64,000 nucleotides of DNA from Epithemia pelagica (lineage: Eukaryota > Bacillariophyta > Bacillariophyceae > Surirellales > Surirellaceae). The position numbers and the translations under genes were made by a program. The notes beneath the pieces are model-generated. The model was not told where the DNA came from and did no database searches. It was given only the letters and a program-made list of their open reading frames with translations. The DNA is taken from contig OX337228.1 of NCBI GenBank assembly GCA_946965045.2, positions 2,542,001-2,606,000 on the forward strand. Reading direction: 5' to 3'. Position 1 is the stretch's first letter. Each line of letters opens with the position of its first letter. Below, piece by piece: positions 1 to 10,469 of the stretch.

Positions 1-525
1 CTTTCGCTCCGAAATACCGGCGATGGTAACAATCTCCCGATCATCATCTCCATCCATGATTGCAGATGCACTTGATTGATTTCACACACAGATGTTCTAT
101 CTTTAACTTGATCGATCGATATCTGTAGTCCATCCCAAACGATCTCCCCCATGCTCGAATGGCCAGAATGACTTGGACTTCGACAACCGAAACAGAAACC
201 GAATGGGGATGTGTACAAGGTATGACTTTCCCCCAAAATAAATAAAACGGAGCAGAAAGCACACCTGAGTTGCCGGCCCACTCGCCACGCCTGCTTAGAT
301 AAACAGAAATGAGGCGGCGTCCCTTTTTTTATGATGTGTGGCGCCAGCCTTCTTTGGGATATCTTTTGCCATGTTTGATCGTGGTCGCGGATAAGAATAC
401 AGGATCGTGATCGTGAATCGTGACGCATCTTGTCTCTCCTCAAATGGTAAGGCCACAAAGAGCTCTTTTTGCTCCCTACAAGTGCTACTTGTGCTTGTGC
501 GGAGACGATTCAATGCCGGTTCACC
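1..525. other. upstream spacer, no gene supported
   Basis: No open frame here has a recognisable protein. The stretch holds the 5' flank and presumed promoter and 5' UTR of the DHQ synthase gene that starts at 526. I saw no convincing TATA box or repeat. Confidence 0.4.
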
Positions 526-1907
526 ATGAAATCGTTATCTAGAGCTTCACAGTTACTGTGTTTTTATTGCTTGAGCGTCAGCTCTGCATTTGTGATCTCG
601 AACTCGCCATGTCCGACATCAAGGTCCATGGACGTGGCCGCGAGTCCTAATGGTTGGGACGATATGGGGAGCAGCACGGTAGCTCGCGAAAATTTTGACG
701 AAGTTACTGTCGATTTGTCAGATGGCCGAGATTATCCCATTTACATCGGTGCAGGTTATTCTGATGAAGAAGGCAAGACTCTTGACAGAAACTTAATATG
801 TGCAAGCCGATGCCCTGAACTAACCGTGAAATATTCTTGTTTTTCAATTCAGCTGCGGAAATCTTGCAATCTCACGTACATGGCACTAAAGTCTTGATCG
901 TTACCAACAGTCTCATTGCTCCAATGTACTTGGAAAAATATGAGAGTCGGTTTCGCTCTGGAGGCAAGTTGTCAGTTGAAACGTTTGTTGTCCCAGATGG
1001 AGAAGAGCACAAGAGTATGGAAGTTCTCCAAACCATTCTTGACAAGTGCTTATCCATTGGTCTTGATCGTAAAGCGACATTTGTGGCATTGGGTGGAGGA
1101 GTGATTGGTGACATGGTAGGTTTCGCCGCTGCCATTTACCAGCGGGGTATCAATTTCATTCAGGTGCCGACAACTGTCATGGCCATGGTGGATTCATCCG
1201 TCGGAGGAAAGACCGGTGTGAACCATCCACTGGGAAAGAATATGATTGGGGCATTTCACCAACCTCAGTGCGTTTTTATTGACACAGCAACACTCGATAC
1301 TCTACCAAACCGGGAACTACAGAGTGGGGTGTCGGAGATTGTAAAGTACGGTCTAATTCGCGATGCCGAATTGTTTGAATGGCTGGAAGAAAATATGGAG
1401 GATATATTGGAGCGTGACGGGGACGCTATGCGCTTTGCTATTACTCGGTCTTGTCAAAACAAAGCTGCTGTGGTGAAGGCCGACGAAAAAGAGGCCGGGT
1501 TGCGAGCCACATTGAATCTTGGACATACCTTTGGCCACGCCATTGAGAGTGGGAGTGGCTATGGGACATGGCTTCACGGCGAAGCCGTATCTATTGGAAC
1601 GGCCATGGCAGCTTCAATGAGTGCTCGATTAGGATGGATCGAACAGGAATTGGTAGAGAGAACCTACCAACTTCTTGAACGCGCGAAGTTGCCTGTTGAA
1701 CTTCCACCAGATTCTCCAATGGACCGCAATACATTCCTTAAGCTCATGAGTGTGGATAAGAAGGTTTCAAATGGAAAATTGCGGCTGATCCTATTGAAAG
1801 GCGAGCTGGGAAACTGCGTCTTCACCGGAGATTTTGATGACCAAGCCATGGTTGATATTATAGATGAATTTGTCGCTGAGTGCGCTGGACCATCATCAAG
1901 TGACTAG
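526..1907 (+). CDS. aroB: plastid 3-dehydroquinate synthase
   Basis: Second enzyme of the shikimate pathway: converts DAHP to 3-dehydroquinate with NAD and a divalent metal, here expected in the plastid stroma. Exons 526-772 and 853-1907 give about 433 aa. The N-terminus is a signal peptide ending SVSSAF, an ASAFAP-like plastid import site. The family is shown by VTNSLIAPMYLEKY, the NAD-binding GGGVIGDMVGFAA, the DSSVGGKTGVNHPLGKNMIG active-site stretch, KYGLIRD and the metal-binding NLGHTFGHAIES. I chose the ATG at 526 because it directly precedes the signal peptide. The acceptor at 851-852 is clear. The donor is inferred: a GC-AG intron at 773-852 gives the family's usual spacing, while GT donors at 755 or 800 make this loop too short or too long. 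It is a stand-alone gene, not fused into an AROM protein. Confidence 0.93.
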
Positions 1908-2199
1908 CTTTAAGACAATAGAAAAATCTCCTACTCCCCTAGCTAGGAGTACTCTTACAATACTTCTATTGGTACCTGTGGTAGGCGAAGAGTCACAATA
2001 TGCGATGTCCCCAAGACAGAAACAGTACTCTTTGACGTTATTCTCCAGTCACTATACATTGTTTCAGTAAAGTAGCCCAGAACCATTCGTCGCCCTTTCC
2101 CTCTTTTGCGGTCTTTGTCTTTGGGTCAACCAGTGCAAAATCTGCATATCCTTTTTTTGACGGCAATAGGAGTACGATATACAACTACAACGGTCGACC
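1908..2199. other. spacer with AGGAGTACTC-type motif
   Basis: 3' UTR of DHQ synthase and promoter of the next gene. Around 1928-1955 it carries CTACTCCCCTAGCTAGGAGT, a partly palindromic motif that recurs in other intergenic regions of this window. Confidence 0.35.
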
Positions 2200-4314
2200 A
2201 TGTCTGAGGGTGCCGAAACTGCGCGTGAACGAAGCCGATCTCCGGAAGGTCCTCCTCCGAATGGTGGAGGAGATCAGGATCAAGCGCCTCCAGGTGGAGA
2301 CTCTGGTGGTGGAGGAGATGGAGCCGGTGGATCTGGCGGCGACTATGGAGGCGGCGACGGTGGGGCCGACGAAGGCGTGAAGCTTTACGTTGGAAATCTT
2401 GATTACGGTTAGTATTTTGAATGACATATCCCCGGTGCCTTATGGTCTGATAACTAATAAACTGTGTCTCGTGCTTGACTGCAGCTACTGACAAGGAACG
2501 ATTGAAGGAGGAGTTCTCGCAATTTGGTAAAGTCATTGATGTCTTTCTACCTGCGGAACGCGGAACCAACCGCCCTCGTGGATTTGGATTCGTGACCATG
2601 GAAACTCGTGAAGGGGCCGATGCCGCCATTTCAAAGATGGATCAGGTAGAACTTGATGGACGTACTATTCGAGTCAACGAATCTCGTCCCAAAGGTGGAA
2701 GCAGACCATTGGGACCCGGAGGCGCTGGAGGGTTCAATGCGGCTGGGAAGGCGGAGGTCAAGTTGTACGTCGGAAATTTGTCGTTTGATACCCAAGCGGA
2801 TCAAGTTCGAAGTTTGTTCGAACAGTACGGACAGGTGAAGGATTGCTTCATGCCAACGGATCGCGATTCGGGAAAAGTTCGAGGTTTCTGCTTTGTGACG
2901 ATGCCCTCCAATGTAGCCGAGGATGCGTGTCAAAAGCTGAATGGTTTTGAACTAGATGGACGTCCGCTCAGGGTGAACGAGGCGCAACCCAAAGGAGGCG
3001 GTGGATCTGGTCGTGGTGGAGGCGGCGGCTTCGGTGGTGATGGTGGCTACGGAGGTGGCTACGGAGGAGGCAGTGGCTACGGAGGAGGTTACGGTGGCGG
3101 CGGCGGCGGCTACGATGATCGAGGTTCGTAGATTTGAAGACCTCTTTTGGATTGTCCTTGAATCGCTATTTCATCAGTTGTTGTTGTTTGTGGCAGGTGG
3201 TTCGTACTCGAGAGGAGGAGGAGGTGGTGGTTACGGTGGATACGACGATCGTGGTAAGAACGACTGCAGGTTATTTGGTGCTGTACTTGTGTGTTGTCGA
3301 TCTCAATATTAAAATTTCCTTGAACAGGTGGATACAGCCGTGGCGGCAGCGGTGGTGGTTACGGAGGCGGGTATGATGATCGAGGTATGTCTGTAGAGTT
3401 TCAAATGGGTCGTCGTTTCGATAGGTTTTCCCTCATCGTGATGATTTTTGTAATTGAAAGGTGGATACCGTGGAGGCGGTGGTGGTGGTAAGTTGTACAG
3501 ATATGGATTTGGAAAATCAAAAGGGGTTGATGTGTTGTCCACAAGCTCGGTTCATAGAAGATGGATTTGGATGGCTGTTGTCAATGGTTAGCCAGTGACA
3601 TTCGTATCAAAATCGACGGGAAGACTCGAATGGACTCGTGGCATGTATGGGAGTGGCTCTCGATCGGACGATCCTCTGATTTGATGTAGAGTTCAGAGAT
3701 TATTGCACGCGTTGATGAGGAAATGGCGTCGAAGGAATTGCGAAGCTGCTGGAATCCTGTGTGTTTGCAGTCGAGAAGTTTCTTTGTCGATCGCTGCAAG
3801 TGAATCTCTGTGTGCTCGTTTTGTTACTCCCCGAAGTTCTTGAAACCAAGTTGGAGCATCCGGTTCCTCTTCTCTTTTGCATACGGGAAGTTGTACCTGT
3901 CTGATGTACCTCTGCAGTTCTGCCCATGTCGCGAAATGATTCTAGAAGCGGCCACAAGTCGATTTTTGTCATGATGTGACCGATAGAAGCTCCCCAAGGT
4001 CTTTTAATGAGAAGTGGTACATGTTGAGCTTGCTCTCTCTTTTCCTTTTGCCGCGGGCGTTGTCTGAAAGGCTTGTCGTTCCGCGTGGTAAGTCTCTTGC
4101 AGAGACGAACTGATGCTTTTAGCCCCCTCAGAAGAAAAACTGTACACCAAGATTGATGGCATCCAGAAGACTCTCAAGAACCATTCCCCTGCTGACTCCT
4201 TCTACACGGGTCGTTGTGCATGTACTCACCGCTCTTTGTCTCTTTTCTGCAGGTTATGGTGGTGGAAGCTATGATGACCGCGGTGGCTATGGAGGTGGAT
4301 ACGATAGGTACTGA
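2200..4314 (+). CDS. two-RRM glycine-rich RNA-binding protein
   Basis: Predicted RNA-binding protein of about 349 aa. Exons: 2200-2407, 2485-3123, 3197-3253, 3328-3384, 3461-3487, 4253-4314. After an acidic, Gly-rich N-terminus come two RRMs: RRM1 with RNP2 LYVGNLDY and RNP1 [11 protein letters not shown]2 with RNP2 LYVGNLSF and RNP1 RGFCFVTM. The C-terminus is an RGG/YGG tail with repeated GGYDDRG units, as in nucleolin- or cold-inducible-type proteins. All five introns are phase 1, and exons 3 to 5 (57, 57, 27 nt) are multiples of three, so any of them can be skipped without changing frame. Introns 1-4 are 73-77 bp; intron 5 is 765 bp and may be regulatory. The target RNA cannot be deduced. 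Confidence 0.85.
3488..4252 (+). other. unusually long intron 5 of the RNA-binding gene
   Basis: 765 bp, ten times the gene's other introns. It begins GTAAGT and ends TTTTCTGCAG. Inside, a pyrimidine tract (about 4031-4050), an AG at 4069-4070 and a consensus GTAAGT donor at 4088 outline a possible 17-nt cryptic exon (4071-4087). Including it would shift the frame. Confidence 0.5.
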
Positions 4315-4717
4315 GGTCTGTCTTACGTTGTCTTGCTAAGAAGTAGGCGATGAGTGAATAAGTTTGATGATGCATATGGTCCCATGGCGTGTCTTGTGTT
4401 AGCAGTGTGGGGTTCGGGATAGGACGTTTCCGCTTGCATTCTGCTGGTCGTTGTGGGTGCTAATTGTTTTGATAGGATTACGACGGGGAAGGATCAGAGT
4501 GGCCGGGTCTTGGTGACTTCTTGACAACCTGGCACTACAAAACCGAAGAGGGAAGTTGGGGATTTAGCCTTAACAGAGTCCTTGTGCTAAGTTTTATAGG
4601 TAAGTATCTCTTTCGTTGTATCTACCAGTATCAGCACGAAAACCAAACGCTCGGAGAGACAGATGATCGGTGGTTCTACATTGCGTTTTCTTCGATGGTT
4701 CTACAGTTCACATTCAT
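4315..4717. other. 3' flank of the RNA-binding gene
   Basis: Presumed 3' UTR. An alternative terminal exon is conceivable (acceptor TTTTGATAG near 4477), but the frame after it has no recognisable protein. Nothing else seen. Confidence 0.3.
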
Positions 4718-5104
4718 TCATTTCAGAGAGCTTTTGATAAGGGCTTGTGCGATGTGTCCAGACTTTGACCATCCATATCCATCGTTACGCCCATGGTGCG
4801 TCTTGCGTGATACTCCGTTTCTGTGGTTTTGCTCCTTCGACTTCGTAGTTACCGATTTTCCTTGTTGATATGCCTGGTATTTCATCGCCTGTCCCTTCTC
4901 TTCCACTCCTTCACGAGTCTCGTGATTGCGTCCCCTTGTACAAGTGTAGTGGTGTTGTCGAAAAGTCTTCAATGATCCGTGCCGATGAGACTTTAGCATG
5001 CATATGAGCACCCGCTCTTCTAGGATGACTTGCTCAATTTCACGAGAAAGGGAAAGCGCATCAGTTTCCAATCGTTCTATCTTTTCTTTTACTGATAGAG
5101 ACAT
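4718..5104 (-). CDS. possible small coiled-coil protein
   Basis: A 128-aa frame from an ATG at 5104. Residues 1-35 (VKEKIERLETDALSLSREIE) have heptad-like spacing and could form a coiled coil. The rest is basic and His-rich, with no domain I recognise. It lies tail-to-tail with the RNA-binding gene and head-to-tail behind the hydratase-like gene on the same strand. The second half looks less protein-like, so only the first part may be coding, perhaps as the first exon of a spliced gene. It could also be chance. Confidence 0.3.
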   Translation of the reverse strand: MSLSVKEKIERLETDALSLSREIEQVILEERVLICMLKSHRHGSLKTFRQHHYTCTRGRNHETREGVEEKGQAMKYQAYQQGKSVTTKSKEQNHRNGVSRKTHHGRNDGYGWSKSGHIAQALIKSSLK

Positions 5105-5313
5105 AACTAGCGATATAGCGTGGTTCTAAAGATGGACCACGTTGTCATAATGAGTACAATGGAGTCCAGGTAATATCCTGGAACCCTGTTACCGGAAATC
5201 GAAGAGACTCCCATCGGTCCACTAATGCAAGACACTTTCTCGTAACAAATTCGCCGTGGGCACCTCTTTCTCCATTTTACAGAGGGGATCGTGCAGGAAT
5301 CAAGAACTGTTCG

Positions 5314-6894
5314 TTATCCTGTCTCGCGTAAAATCTCCGCGACATGATCAATAGGAACTTTCGAGACGTGGTCATACTGCCATTTGACGCCACTAAGTGG
5401 TTCGTTTGCCCCTGGACCTGCTTTTCGCTTTGCATCCTGCCACGAAAGAAAGTCCTGGCTCTGCAACAATTTCATTTGCGCTGTCTGCTCTCGTTGCATA
5501 CACGACTCCAAAGTTTCCTGTTTCCCCGCACCGAGCCAAAGAAGCCTATATGTACAACACAATGCCAAAGGAGACTGCCTTTCTATGCGCCTGGTAAAAT
5601 CTGCGGCAATGTCCTTCACTTCTTGATCGATGCTTGTGTCCGAAGAGTTGGAAAGTTCCTTGAATCGTTCAAGTATACCCTCGACGCTTTTTTCTCGATA
5701 AAAAATGTCCTGAAACGTAAGGGCATAGTTGACTAAATTGCTTTCTTGTACTCCCACGTCCGTAATGGATTCGTCTGATTCGGCATCCAACGATGGATCA
5801 AACATATCATAAACTGTTTCATCGTTTGGACCCAGCGTGATATCTACGCCATCGGCCGAGAAGGACGAAGCGGCGCTAACAAGTTCTGCCACCTGGACAT
5901 TGCGATACTCGGCATTGTGGTCATAGTCAGGATCATATATATGGGGGTCTGTGGCCTTGGCTGTTGCCCCTTGATATCTCTTCGGTTCCTTCAATATTGC
6001 TTGTTGCTCCCATGCCGGTGTTTCTGCCAAGAACGCCTCGATATCTTCCGCATTAGCTGGGGATGACAGACAGTGCGTCGCAAGGCCAGTATATACCATG
6101 TCTTTGTAATCCGCCTCGTATCCCATTAGGGCAAGAATGAGGGCACAGCCTGCGGAGCACTTTGCTGAGGGTTGTTTAAATTCTTGTCCTAGGCGTGGCA
6201 AGAGCCATGACATGCCAGTTGGATCCAGCGCCAGTCCACGTGAGGGATTGAGAATGGCGTAGCTCGAGTTTTCGCTGACCAAGACATACGACGAAAGCAT
6301 GAAGGCAGCCCCTCCATCGGTGATTGCTCCATTAGGCATAAACAAGAACGGAATTTTGCTAGCTTTTTCATCGTCGCCTCTAACCGCACGAGCTAGGCTT
6401 GATAGGTGATGTAACATTGGCCCTTTTGTTTCTTTTGTAAGAGTCGCTGGATCGTATCCTCCAGCTACATACCATGTGAAGTCAGAGGTCGACATAAAAC
6501 CAGCTGGCATTTGGATTTCACCTGAACCTCCTTGCGAATAATGGTGATTGTCTCGTCCTTGTTGGTTCAGATCGTAGTTTTCTCGATCGTCCGAGACAAT
6601 CAGCACACTGCTCAATGATTTGTTTCTTTTCAATATTTGAAGCCGATACGCCAAGCCCTCACATTCCCGAGGTGTCAAGTGAGGTTCTAGCAAAGCTACT
6701 CGGCGGCAAGAGCCAATGGGACGAATTAGAACAGAGCGGTTTCCGACATCATCGATATTGTCGGCAATGTCGTGAATCGATTCGGGTGCTCCATGATACT
6801 TGATAGCTTTCCTTCTATTCAGCAGTGCCGTGTGATCATGATACAGTCTCCGTGTCAACAGTAACCGGCGAGGTTGTTGGGTCAGAAATCTCAT
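5314..6894 (-). CDS. enoyl-CoA hydratase/HIBCH-like protein, mitochondrial
   Basis: 526 aa. The N-terminus (MRFLTQQPRRLLLTRRLYH) is rich in Arg and Leu without acidic residues, as in a mitochondrial presequence. The body fits the ECH_2 domain of 3-hydroxyisobutyryl-CoA hydrolases: FMPNGAITDGGAAFMLSS corresponds to the oxyanion-hole/active-site segment, GYEADYKDMVYTGLATHCLSS to the following helix, and SPLALCCTYRLLWLG with QREQTAQMKLL to the C-terminal helices. HIBCH enzymes hydrolyse 3-hydroxyisobutyryl-CoA in valine breakdown. The catalytic segment differs from the usual PxxxIGLFPDVGG, and the protein is longer than typical HIBCH (about 380 aa), with a long middle insert near residues 300-380. 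It could therefore be a divergent paralogue, for example the ECH-like mitoribosomal protein mS47, rather than an active hydrolase. Single exon. Confidence 0.7.
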   Translation of the reverse strand: MRFLTQQPRRLLLTRRLYHDHTALLNRRKAIKYHGAPESIHDIADNIDDVGNRSVLIRPIGSCRRVALLEPHLTPRECEGLAYRLQILKRNKSLSSVLIVSDDRENYDLNQQGRDNHHYSQGGSGEIQMPAGFMSTSDFTWYVAGGYDPATLTKETKGPMLHHLSSLARAVRGDDEKASKIPFLFMPNGAITDGGAAFMLSSYVLVSENSSYAILNPSRGLALDPTGMSWLLPRLGQEFKQPSAKCSAGCALILALMGYEADYKDMVYTGLATHCLSSPANAEDIEAFLAETPAWEQQAILKEPKRYQGATAKATDPHIYDPDYDHNAEYRNVQVAELVSAASSFSADGVDITLGPNDETVYDMFDPSLDAESDESITDVGVQESNLVNYALTFQDIFYREKSVEGILERFKELSNSSDTSIDQEVKDIAADFTRRIERQSPLALCCTYRLLWLGAGKQETLESCMQREQTAQMKLLQSQDFLSWQDAKRKAGPGANEPLSGVKWQYDHVSKVPIDHVAEILRETG

Positions 6895-7140
6895 CGTCTC
6901 CAGATCTGGATGTCCCTCCTGCAGAGAAGATCAACACATTGTGGGCAGAACTCTGGGCTCATATCCCAGAAAGATTTGCGGCCTGCAATATTTTCTGTGC
7001 GCGAGCACGGCAAACTTCGTTCCAATCCATAGTCTACCCACACTACCTACGCTTACTGCCGAACAATGAAAAACTCTAACGATGGCCTGGTTCCATTGTC
7101 AATGGATTGCGGTCAAGAGAGTACAAAGCCAACTTTTAAT

Positions 7141-9831
7141 CTAAAGTATGCGAAAACCGGAATCCACCGAGTTCCAGCCTTTTGATTTCAAGAATTCATC
7201 CTTGTTGGACGTCGAGGACAACATGTCCCCAGTATTGGCTCCCAGTAATCGGAATGTCGAGTCCATTTGATTCCATCCTTTCCTTCGAAATAAATCGTCG
7301 TCATTATCTATTTCACTTAGGACTTTCGACACGTACGCATCTCCATAGCGCATTTGTTTCAAGCAATCGGACAAAACAACCCGCACAGCTCGTTTACGAC
7401 GCTCCAAGAATCCTTCCGACCAGTCCAAGCTCTCTGCGTCTCGTATCACAGAAACGATCAGACTTATCTCGGACTCTGACAAACGACCTGAACGAGCGAA
7501 CGTCAGCAGCCTTCTCAGAATTGAGTCGACGAGACCAATGTCCGGATTGATTTCACTGGTTTCTTTCATGGAGGAGTAAAGCTTCACAGCTGTTTCGCGT
7601 GATTGAGATACTTCGCTGTTGATATGATGCCCAATCAATGTGGAATACGATATCAGATCAGGCTTGAGTCTGCCGTTTTCAACTTGGTATTCGGATGATG
7701 TTTGATTCCCGAAAAAGTGTCCGAATATCTTCATTGCTATTGAACCTCTGTCACATCGACAACAAGCATCTAATAGTGCATTCACGGCAATAACGTCGGG
7801 CTTGCTGATTTTCTTGAACGCCATAAGTGCTCCATTAATGTCGTTCCCCAGTCCACAGGTTCTCAACAACGACGTCAAAACTCTCACGTCGTACGCGGCC
7901 TCAACGTTTTGAGTCCTCAGATCGGACACTAAACGCACCGCTTCTCCAACGCGAGGCTCGCTACATCTACCCATAGCATCGATGATTGTCGACACACTAA
8001 TGGGATCTGGCTTGATACCATTCTTGATCATGCAACCAAAAATTTTCAAGGCTTCTTCCATACCGTCGTTTGAGAGGGATAAAGAACGTAAGGCTTCCGT
8101 TTTATTGCTTGAATGGGAAGTGGTGTTGTGCAACACAGCTGCAATGAAGGAATTGTACGTTACAACGGTGGGAGGAACAATAGTACTCATGTGCGAAAGC
8201 ATTTGGTGTGCCTCGTCAAACTTTCCGTGGCGTGCCAATCCCGAAACCAAACACGTGAATGTAACTTCATTTTGAGTTATGCCTCGTTGTCGCATTAACT
8301 GAAACACTGCCAACGAATCCGACAGTCGACCGGACTTGGCGAGGCAATCCAATAGATGAGTGTACGCTTCCGTGTTAGGGTGACGGTAGTTTCCATGCCC
8401 ATGTGCCACCATGTCGCAAGGCGATGTATATTGATCCAGCAGGTTCCTAGCAACATCATAATCATGGGAAACAAGAGCTACCTGGACCAGCGTATTGACC
8501 GAGACAGCATCCCACATGCTGAGTGTTTTCATTGATTCAAAAAGCTCAAGTGCTTTCTTTAAATCATGTGTTTGAGCGTAACCTTTGAGAATTGTGTTGT
8601 ATGTTCGTTTGTTGGGACGTGGCATCTCCCGAAACCAATCGTTATTTTGTGTTGGATCAGCCGCGTCGTCCCGTGTTCTTCTCATCTGATCAAAGACTTC
8701 CTGAGCTTTGTCCATTGCATTGCAATTGACGTACGCCGCAATCAAGCTGTTCATAAACACAATATCGGGTTGTATTGAGGGATTTTTCGTGGCATGTCGA
8801 AGGACTCCACTGACACGTTTCAGGTCACCAAGCTTCCCATATCCTTTTACCAAGATGGAATATCCAGTAGGTGAAATGGGAGGGGCTCTTTCGGAGCGCA
8901 ATTGGAGCGACACAATTCTCTGACATACATCCATTTGCCCGGAATTAGAAAATGTATTCAGAACCATGTTGATATCTTTTTCAAAAACTCGTTCATTACC
9001 CTTCAAGTTTCGAACTCCTACACCTGTAATCAGGCGTTGTAGGATTCGAAATGAAATGGTTGAATGCATATTAGCGATTTTCTGTTGCCTTGACAATGAT
9101 GCCGATGAATCTACTTCATTCCATGTAGTGAGAGCCTGTAGAGCTTTGACAAATGTTAGGCGAGGCACTTTGTCAAAGGGGTCCATGACACAGCCCGAAA
9201 GTGAGAGTTGTAAATTGATGGCTTCAACAGCAAGTAATATGTGGCGAATTGACGACTGCTCGTGTCGGGGATGTGCAGCCAACAAAGTGTGTGTAAATAC
9301 CATGAATGCATCATCAGTGGCACGACCGCAAGCCACGGAAGTTTGAAACTTTTGGGCCTCATTCTGTACATACGAAGTGACTTGTTTCAATGCGTCATAA
9401 GCCTTTTCAAATTGTTTTCTCCGAGTCAACTCAACAACTTTGACAGTGAGGGTTCCAAGGTGCTGGTCCAAATCCAAGCCAGAATCCTGATTAGAAGTCC
9501 CTGCACCGTAAAGCTGAGATGATGTCGTACAACTGAGGGCTTCCTCCCGACTTCGTAGAGGATAGAGCTGAATTAAGGGTCGGAGCCCATTTGTAGGCAT
9601 TAAATGATGATAGAAAGCATCGTTGATCAGAGACAAGTCCAAACTGGTGAAGCCTGAGACTGGATTCATCAAGAGGACAAAGCAGAACAGTGCAACAATA
9701 GTCGTCCCGAAGGGCACGATGTGCGACCTTGGCGTTTTCGACAGATTTCGGTAATTCATCGAAACAGTCGTCAAAATGTTTGCTCTTGCATGTCGCCGCC
9801 ATTCATGGAAATTCGTAAGACAAGTAGTCAT
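7141..9831 (-). CDS. organellar PPR protein with duplicated C-terminal KGWN motif
   Basis: 896 aa from the ATG at 9831; the ATG at 9759 gives a better signal peptide (MNYRNLSKTPRS then a hydrophobic core ending NPVSGF), an ASAFAP-like site that points to the plastid. From about residue 300 on there are tandem pentatricopeptide repeats, for example TYNTILKGYAQTHDLKKAL, AYTHLLDCLAKSGRLSDSL, TFTCLVSGLARHGKFDEAH and TYNSFIAAV. PPR proteins bind single-stranded organellar RNA, one base per repeat, and act in processing, stability or translation. The C-terminus carries two copies of an 18-aa motif, RRKGWNQMDSTFRLL and KSKGWNSVDSGFRIL, about 34 residues apart; it is not part of a PPR repeat and I do not recognise it. 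Single exon. Confidence 0.88.
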   Translation of the reverse strand: MTTCLTNFHEWRRHARANILTTVSMNYRNLSKTPRSHIVPFGTTIVALFCFVLLMNPVSGFTSLDLSLINDAFYHHLMPTNGLRPLIQLYPLRSREEALSCTTSSQLYGAGTSNQDSGLDLDQHLGTLTVKVVELTRRKQFEKAYDALKQVTSYVQNEAQKFQTSVACGRATDDAFMVFTHTLLAAHPRHEQSSIRHILLAVEAINLQLSLSGCVMDPFDKVPRLTFVKALQALTTWNEVDSSASLSRQQKIANMHSTISFRILQRLITGVGVRNLKGNERVFEKDINMVLNTFSNSGQMDVCQRIVSLQLRSERAPPISPTGYSILVKGYGKLGDLKRVSGVLRHATKNPSIQPDIVFMNSLIAAYVNCNAMDKAQEVFDQMRRTRDDAADPTQNNDWFREMPRPNKRTYNTILKGYAQTHDLKKALELFESMKTLSMWDAVSVNTLVQVALVSHDYDVARNLLDQYTSPCDMVAHGHGNYRHPNTEAYTHLLDCLAKSGRLSDSLAVFQLMRQRGITQNEVTFTCLVSGLARHGKFDEAHQMLSHMSTIVPPTVVTYNSFIAAVLHNTTSHSSNKTEALRSLSLSNDGMEEALKIFGCMIKNGIKPDPISVSTIIDAMGRCSEPRVGEAVRLVSDLRTQNVEAAYDVRVLTSLLRTCGLGNDINGALMAFKKISKPDVIAVNALLDACCRCDRGSIAMKIFGHFFGNQTSSEYQVENGRLKPDLISYSTLIGHHINSEVSQSRETAVKLYSSMKETSEINPDIGLVDSILRRLLTFARSGRLSESEISLIVSVIRDAESLDWSEGFLERRKRAVRVVLSDCLKQMRYGDAYVSKVLSEIDNDDDLFRRKGWNQMDSTFRLLGANTGDMLSSTSNKDEFLKSKGWNSVDSGFRIL

Positions 9832-10469
9832 CCAGACTTCCGGTCATATCTCTCTCATGTACCGGTACTCTTCTTTCCTTTGATCTTTGATCCAGGAAGC
9901 TACTGCTACTACTCTGCTTGCGAAGAACGTAAAATAAGACGTATTGTTCTTCACTTCACTTTCGGGATGCGAGAAACGTCATGGTTAGAGAGTCAGAACA
10001 GACTCTTTCAGACACATCGATATCGAGATTGGCAGGTGGTAACCTTAGCAACTCGTGCGTCTGCGTCACATAATCCCTATCGTGAAGTGGAATAGAATTC
10101 ATGAAGTATACTATTCGCTGTAGAACACCCTGACTACTGGGGTTTACGTGAATAAGAGTTGATCGGGTAACTCTAGTAGAGATAGACTAGTCCTTTGTCC
10201 TTTGGTAGTTGGAGCTATGGACTATACAAGGAGATCTGAATTCAGCACTCTTGACATAGAGCTTCGGATGAGAATGAAATACATATGGGTGGAAAGCTAT
10301 ATCGTCCAAGACATGAAACTATTGCTCTTACTCTTCCTAGTGCAGTCCTTCATGATGGGTGAACCTCCAGTTTTGTTGCTTTACGCGAGACTTAACTATG
10401 TAGCCTTACTCTGTGGTCTACAAGCAATGGTATCCACCCACGTTTCAGTAGACGTCCGCAGTGGTCAGT
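9832..10469. other. spacer, nothing identified
   Basis: 638 bp between the PPR start and the end of the Hook-like gene; both are transcribed leftwards, so it holds a PPR promoter and a Hook-like 3' UTR. The open frames are short and unlike proteins. No repeat or RNA gene recognised. Confidence 0.35.

Noticed and set aside
3488-4252. snoRNA in the long intron
   Set aside because: TGATGA- and CTGA-like words occur (about 3711, 3898, 3971), but spacing is wrong for a C/D box RNA and no terminal stem was seen.
4521-4868. 115-aa plus-strand ORF after the RNA-binding gene
   Set aside because: No homology recognised; most likely 3' flank.
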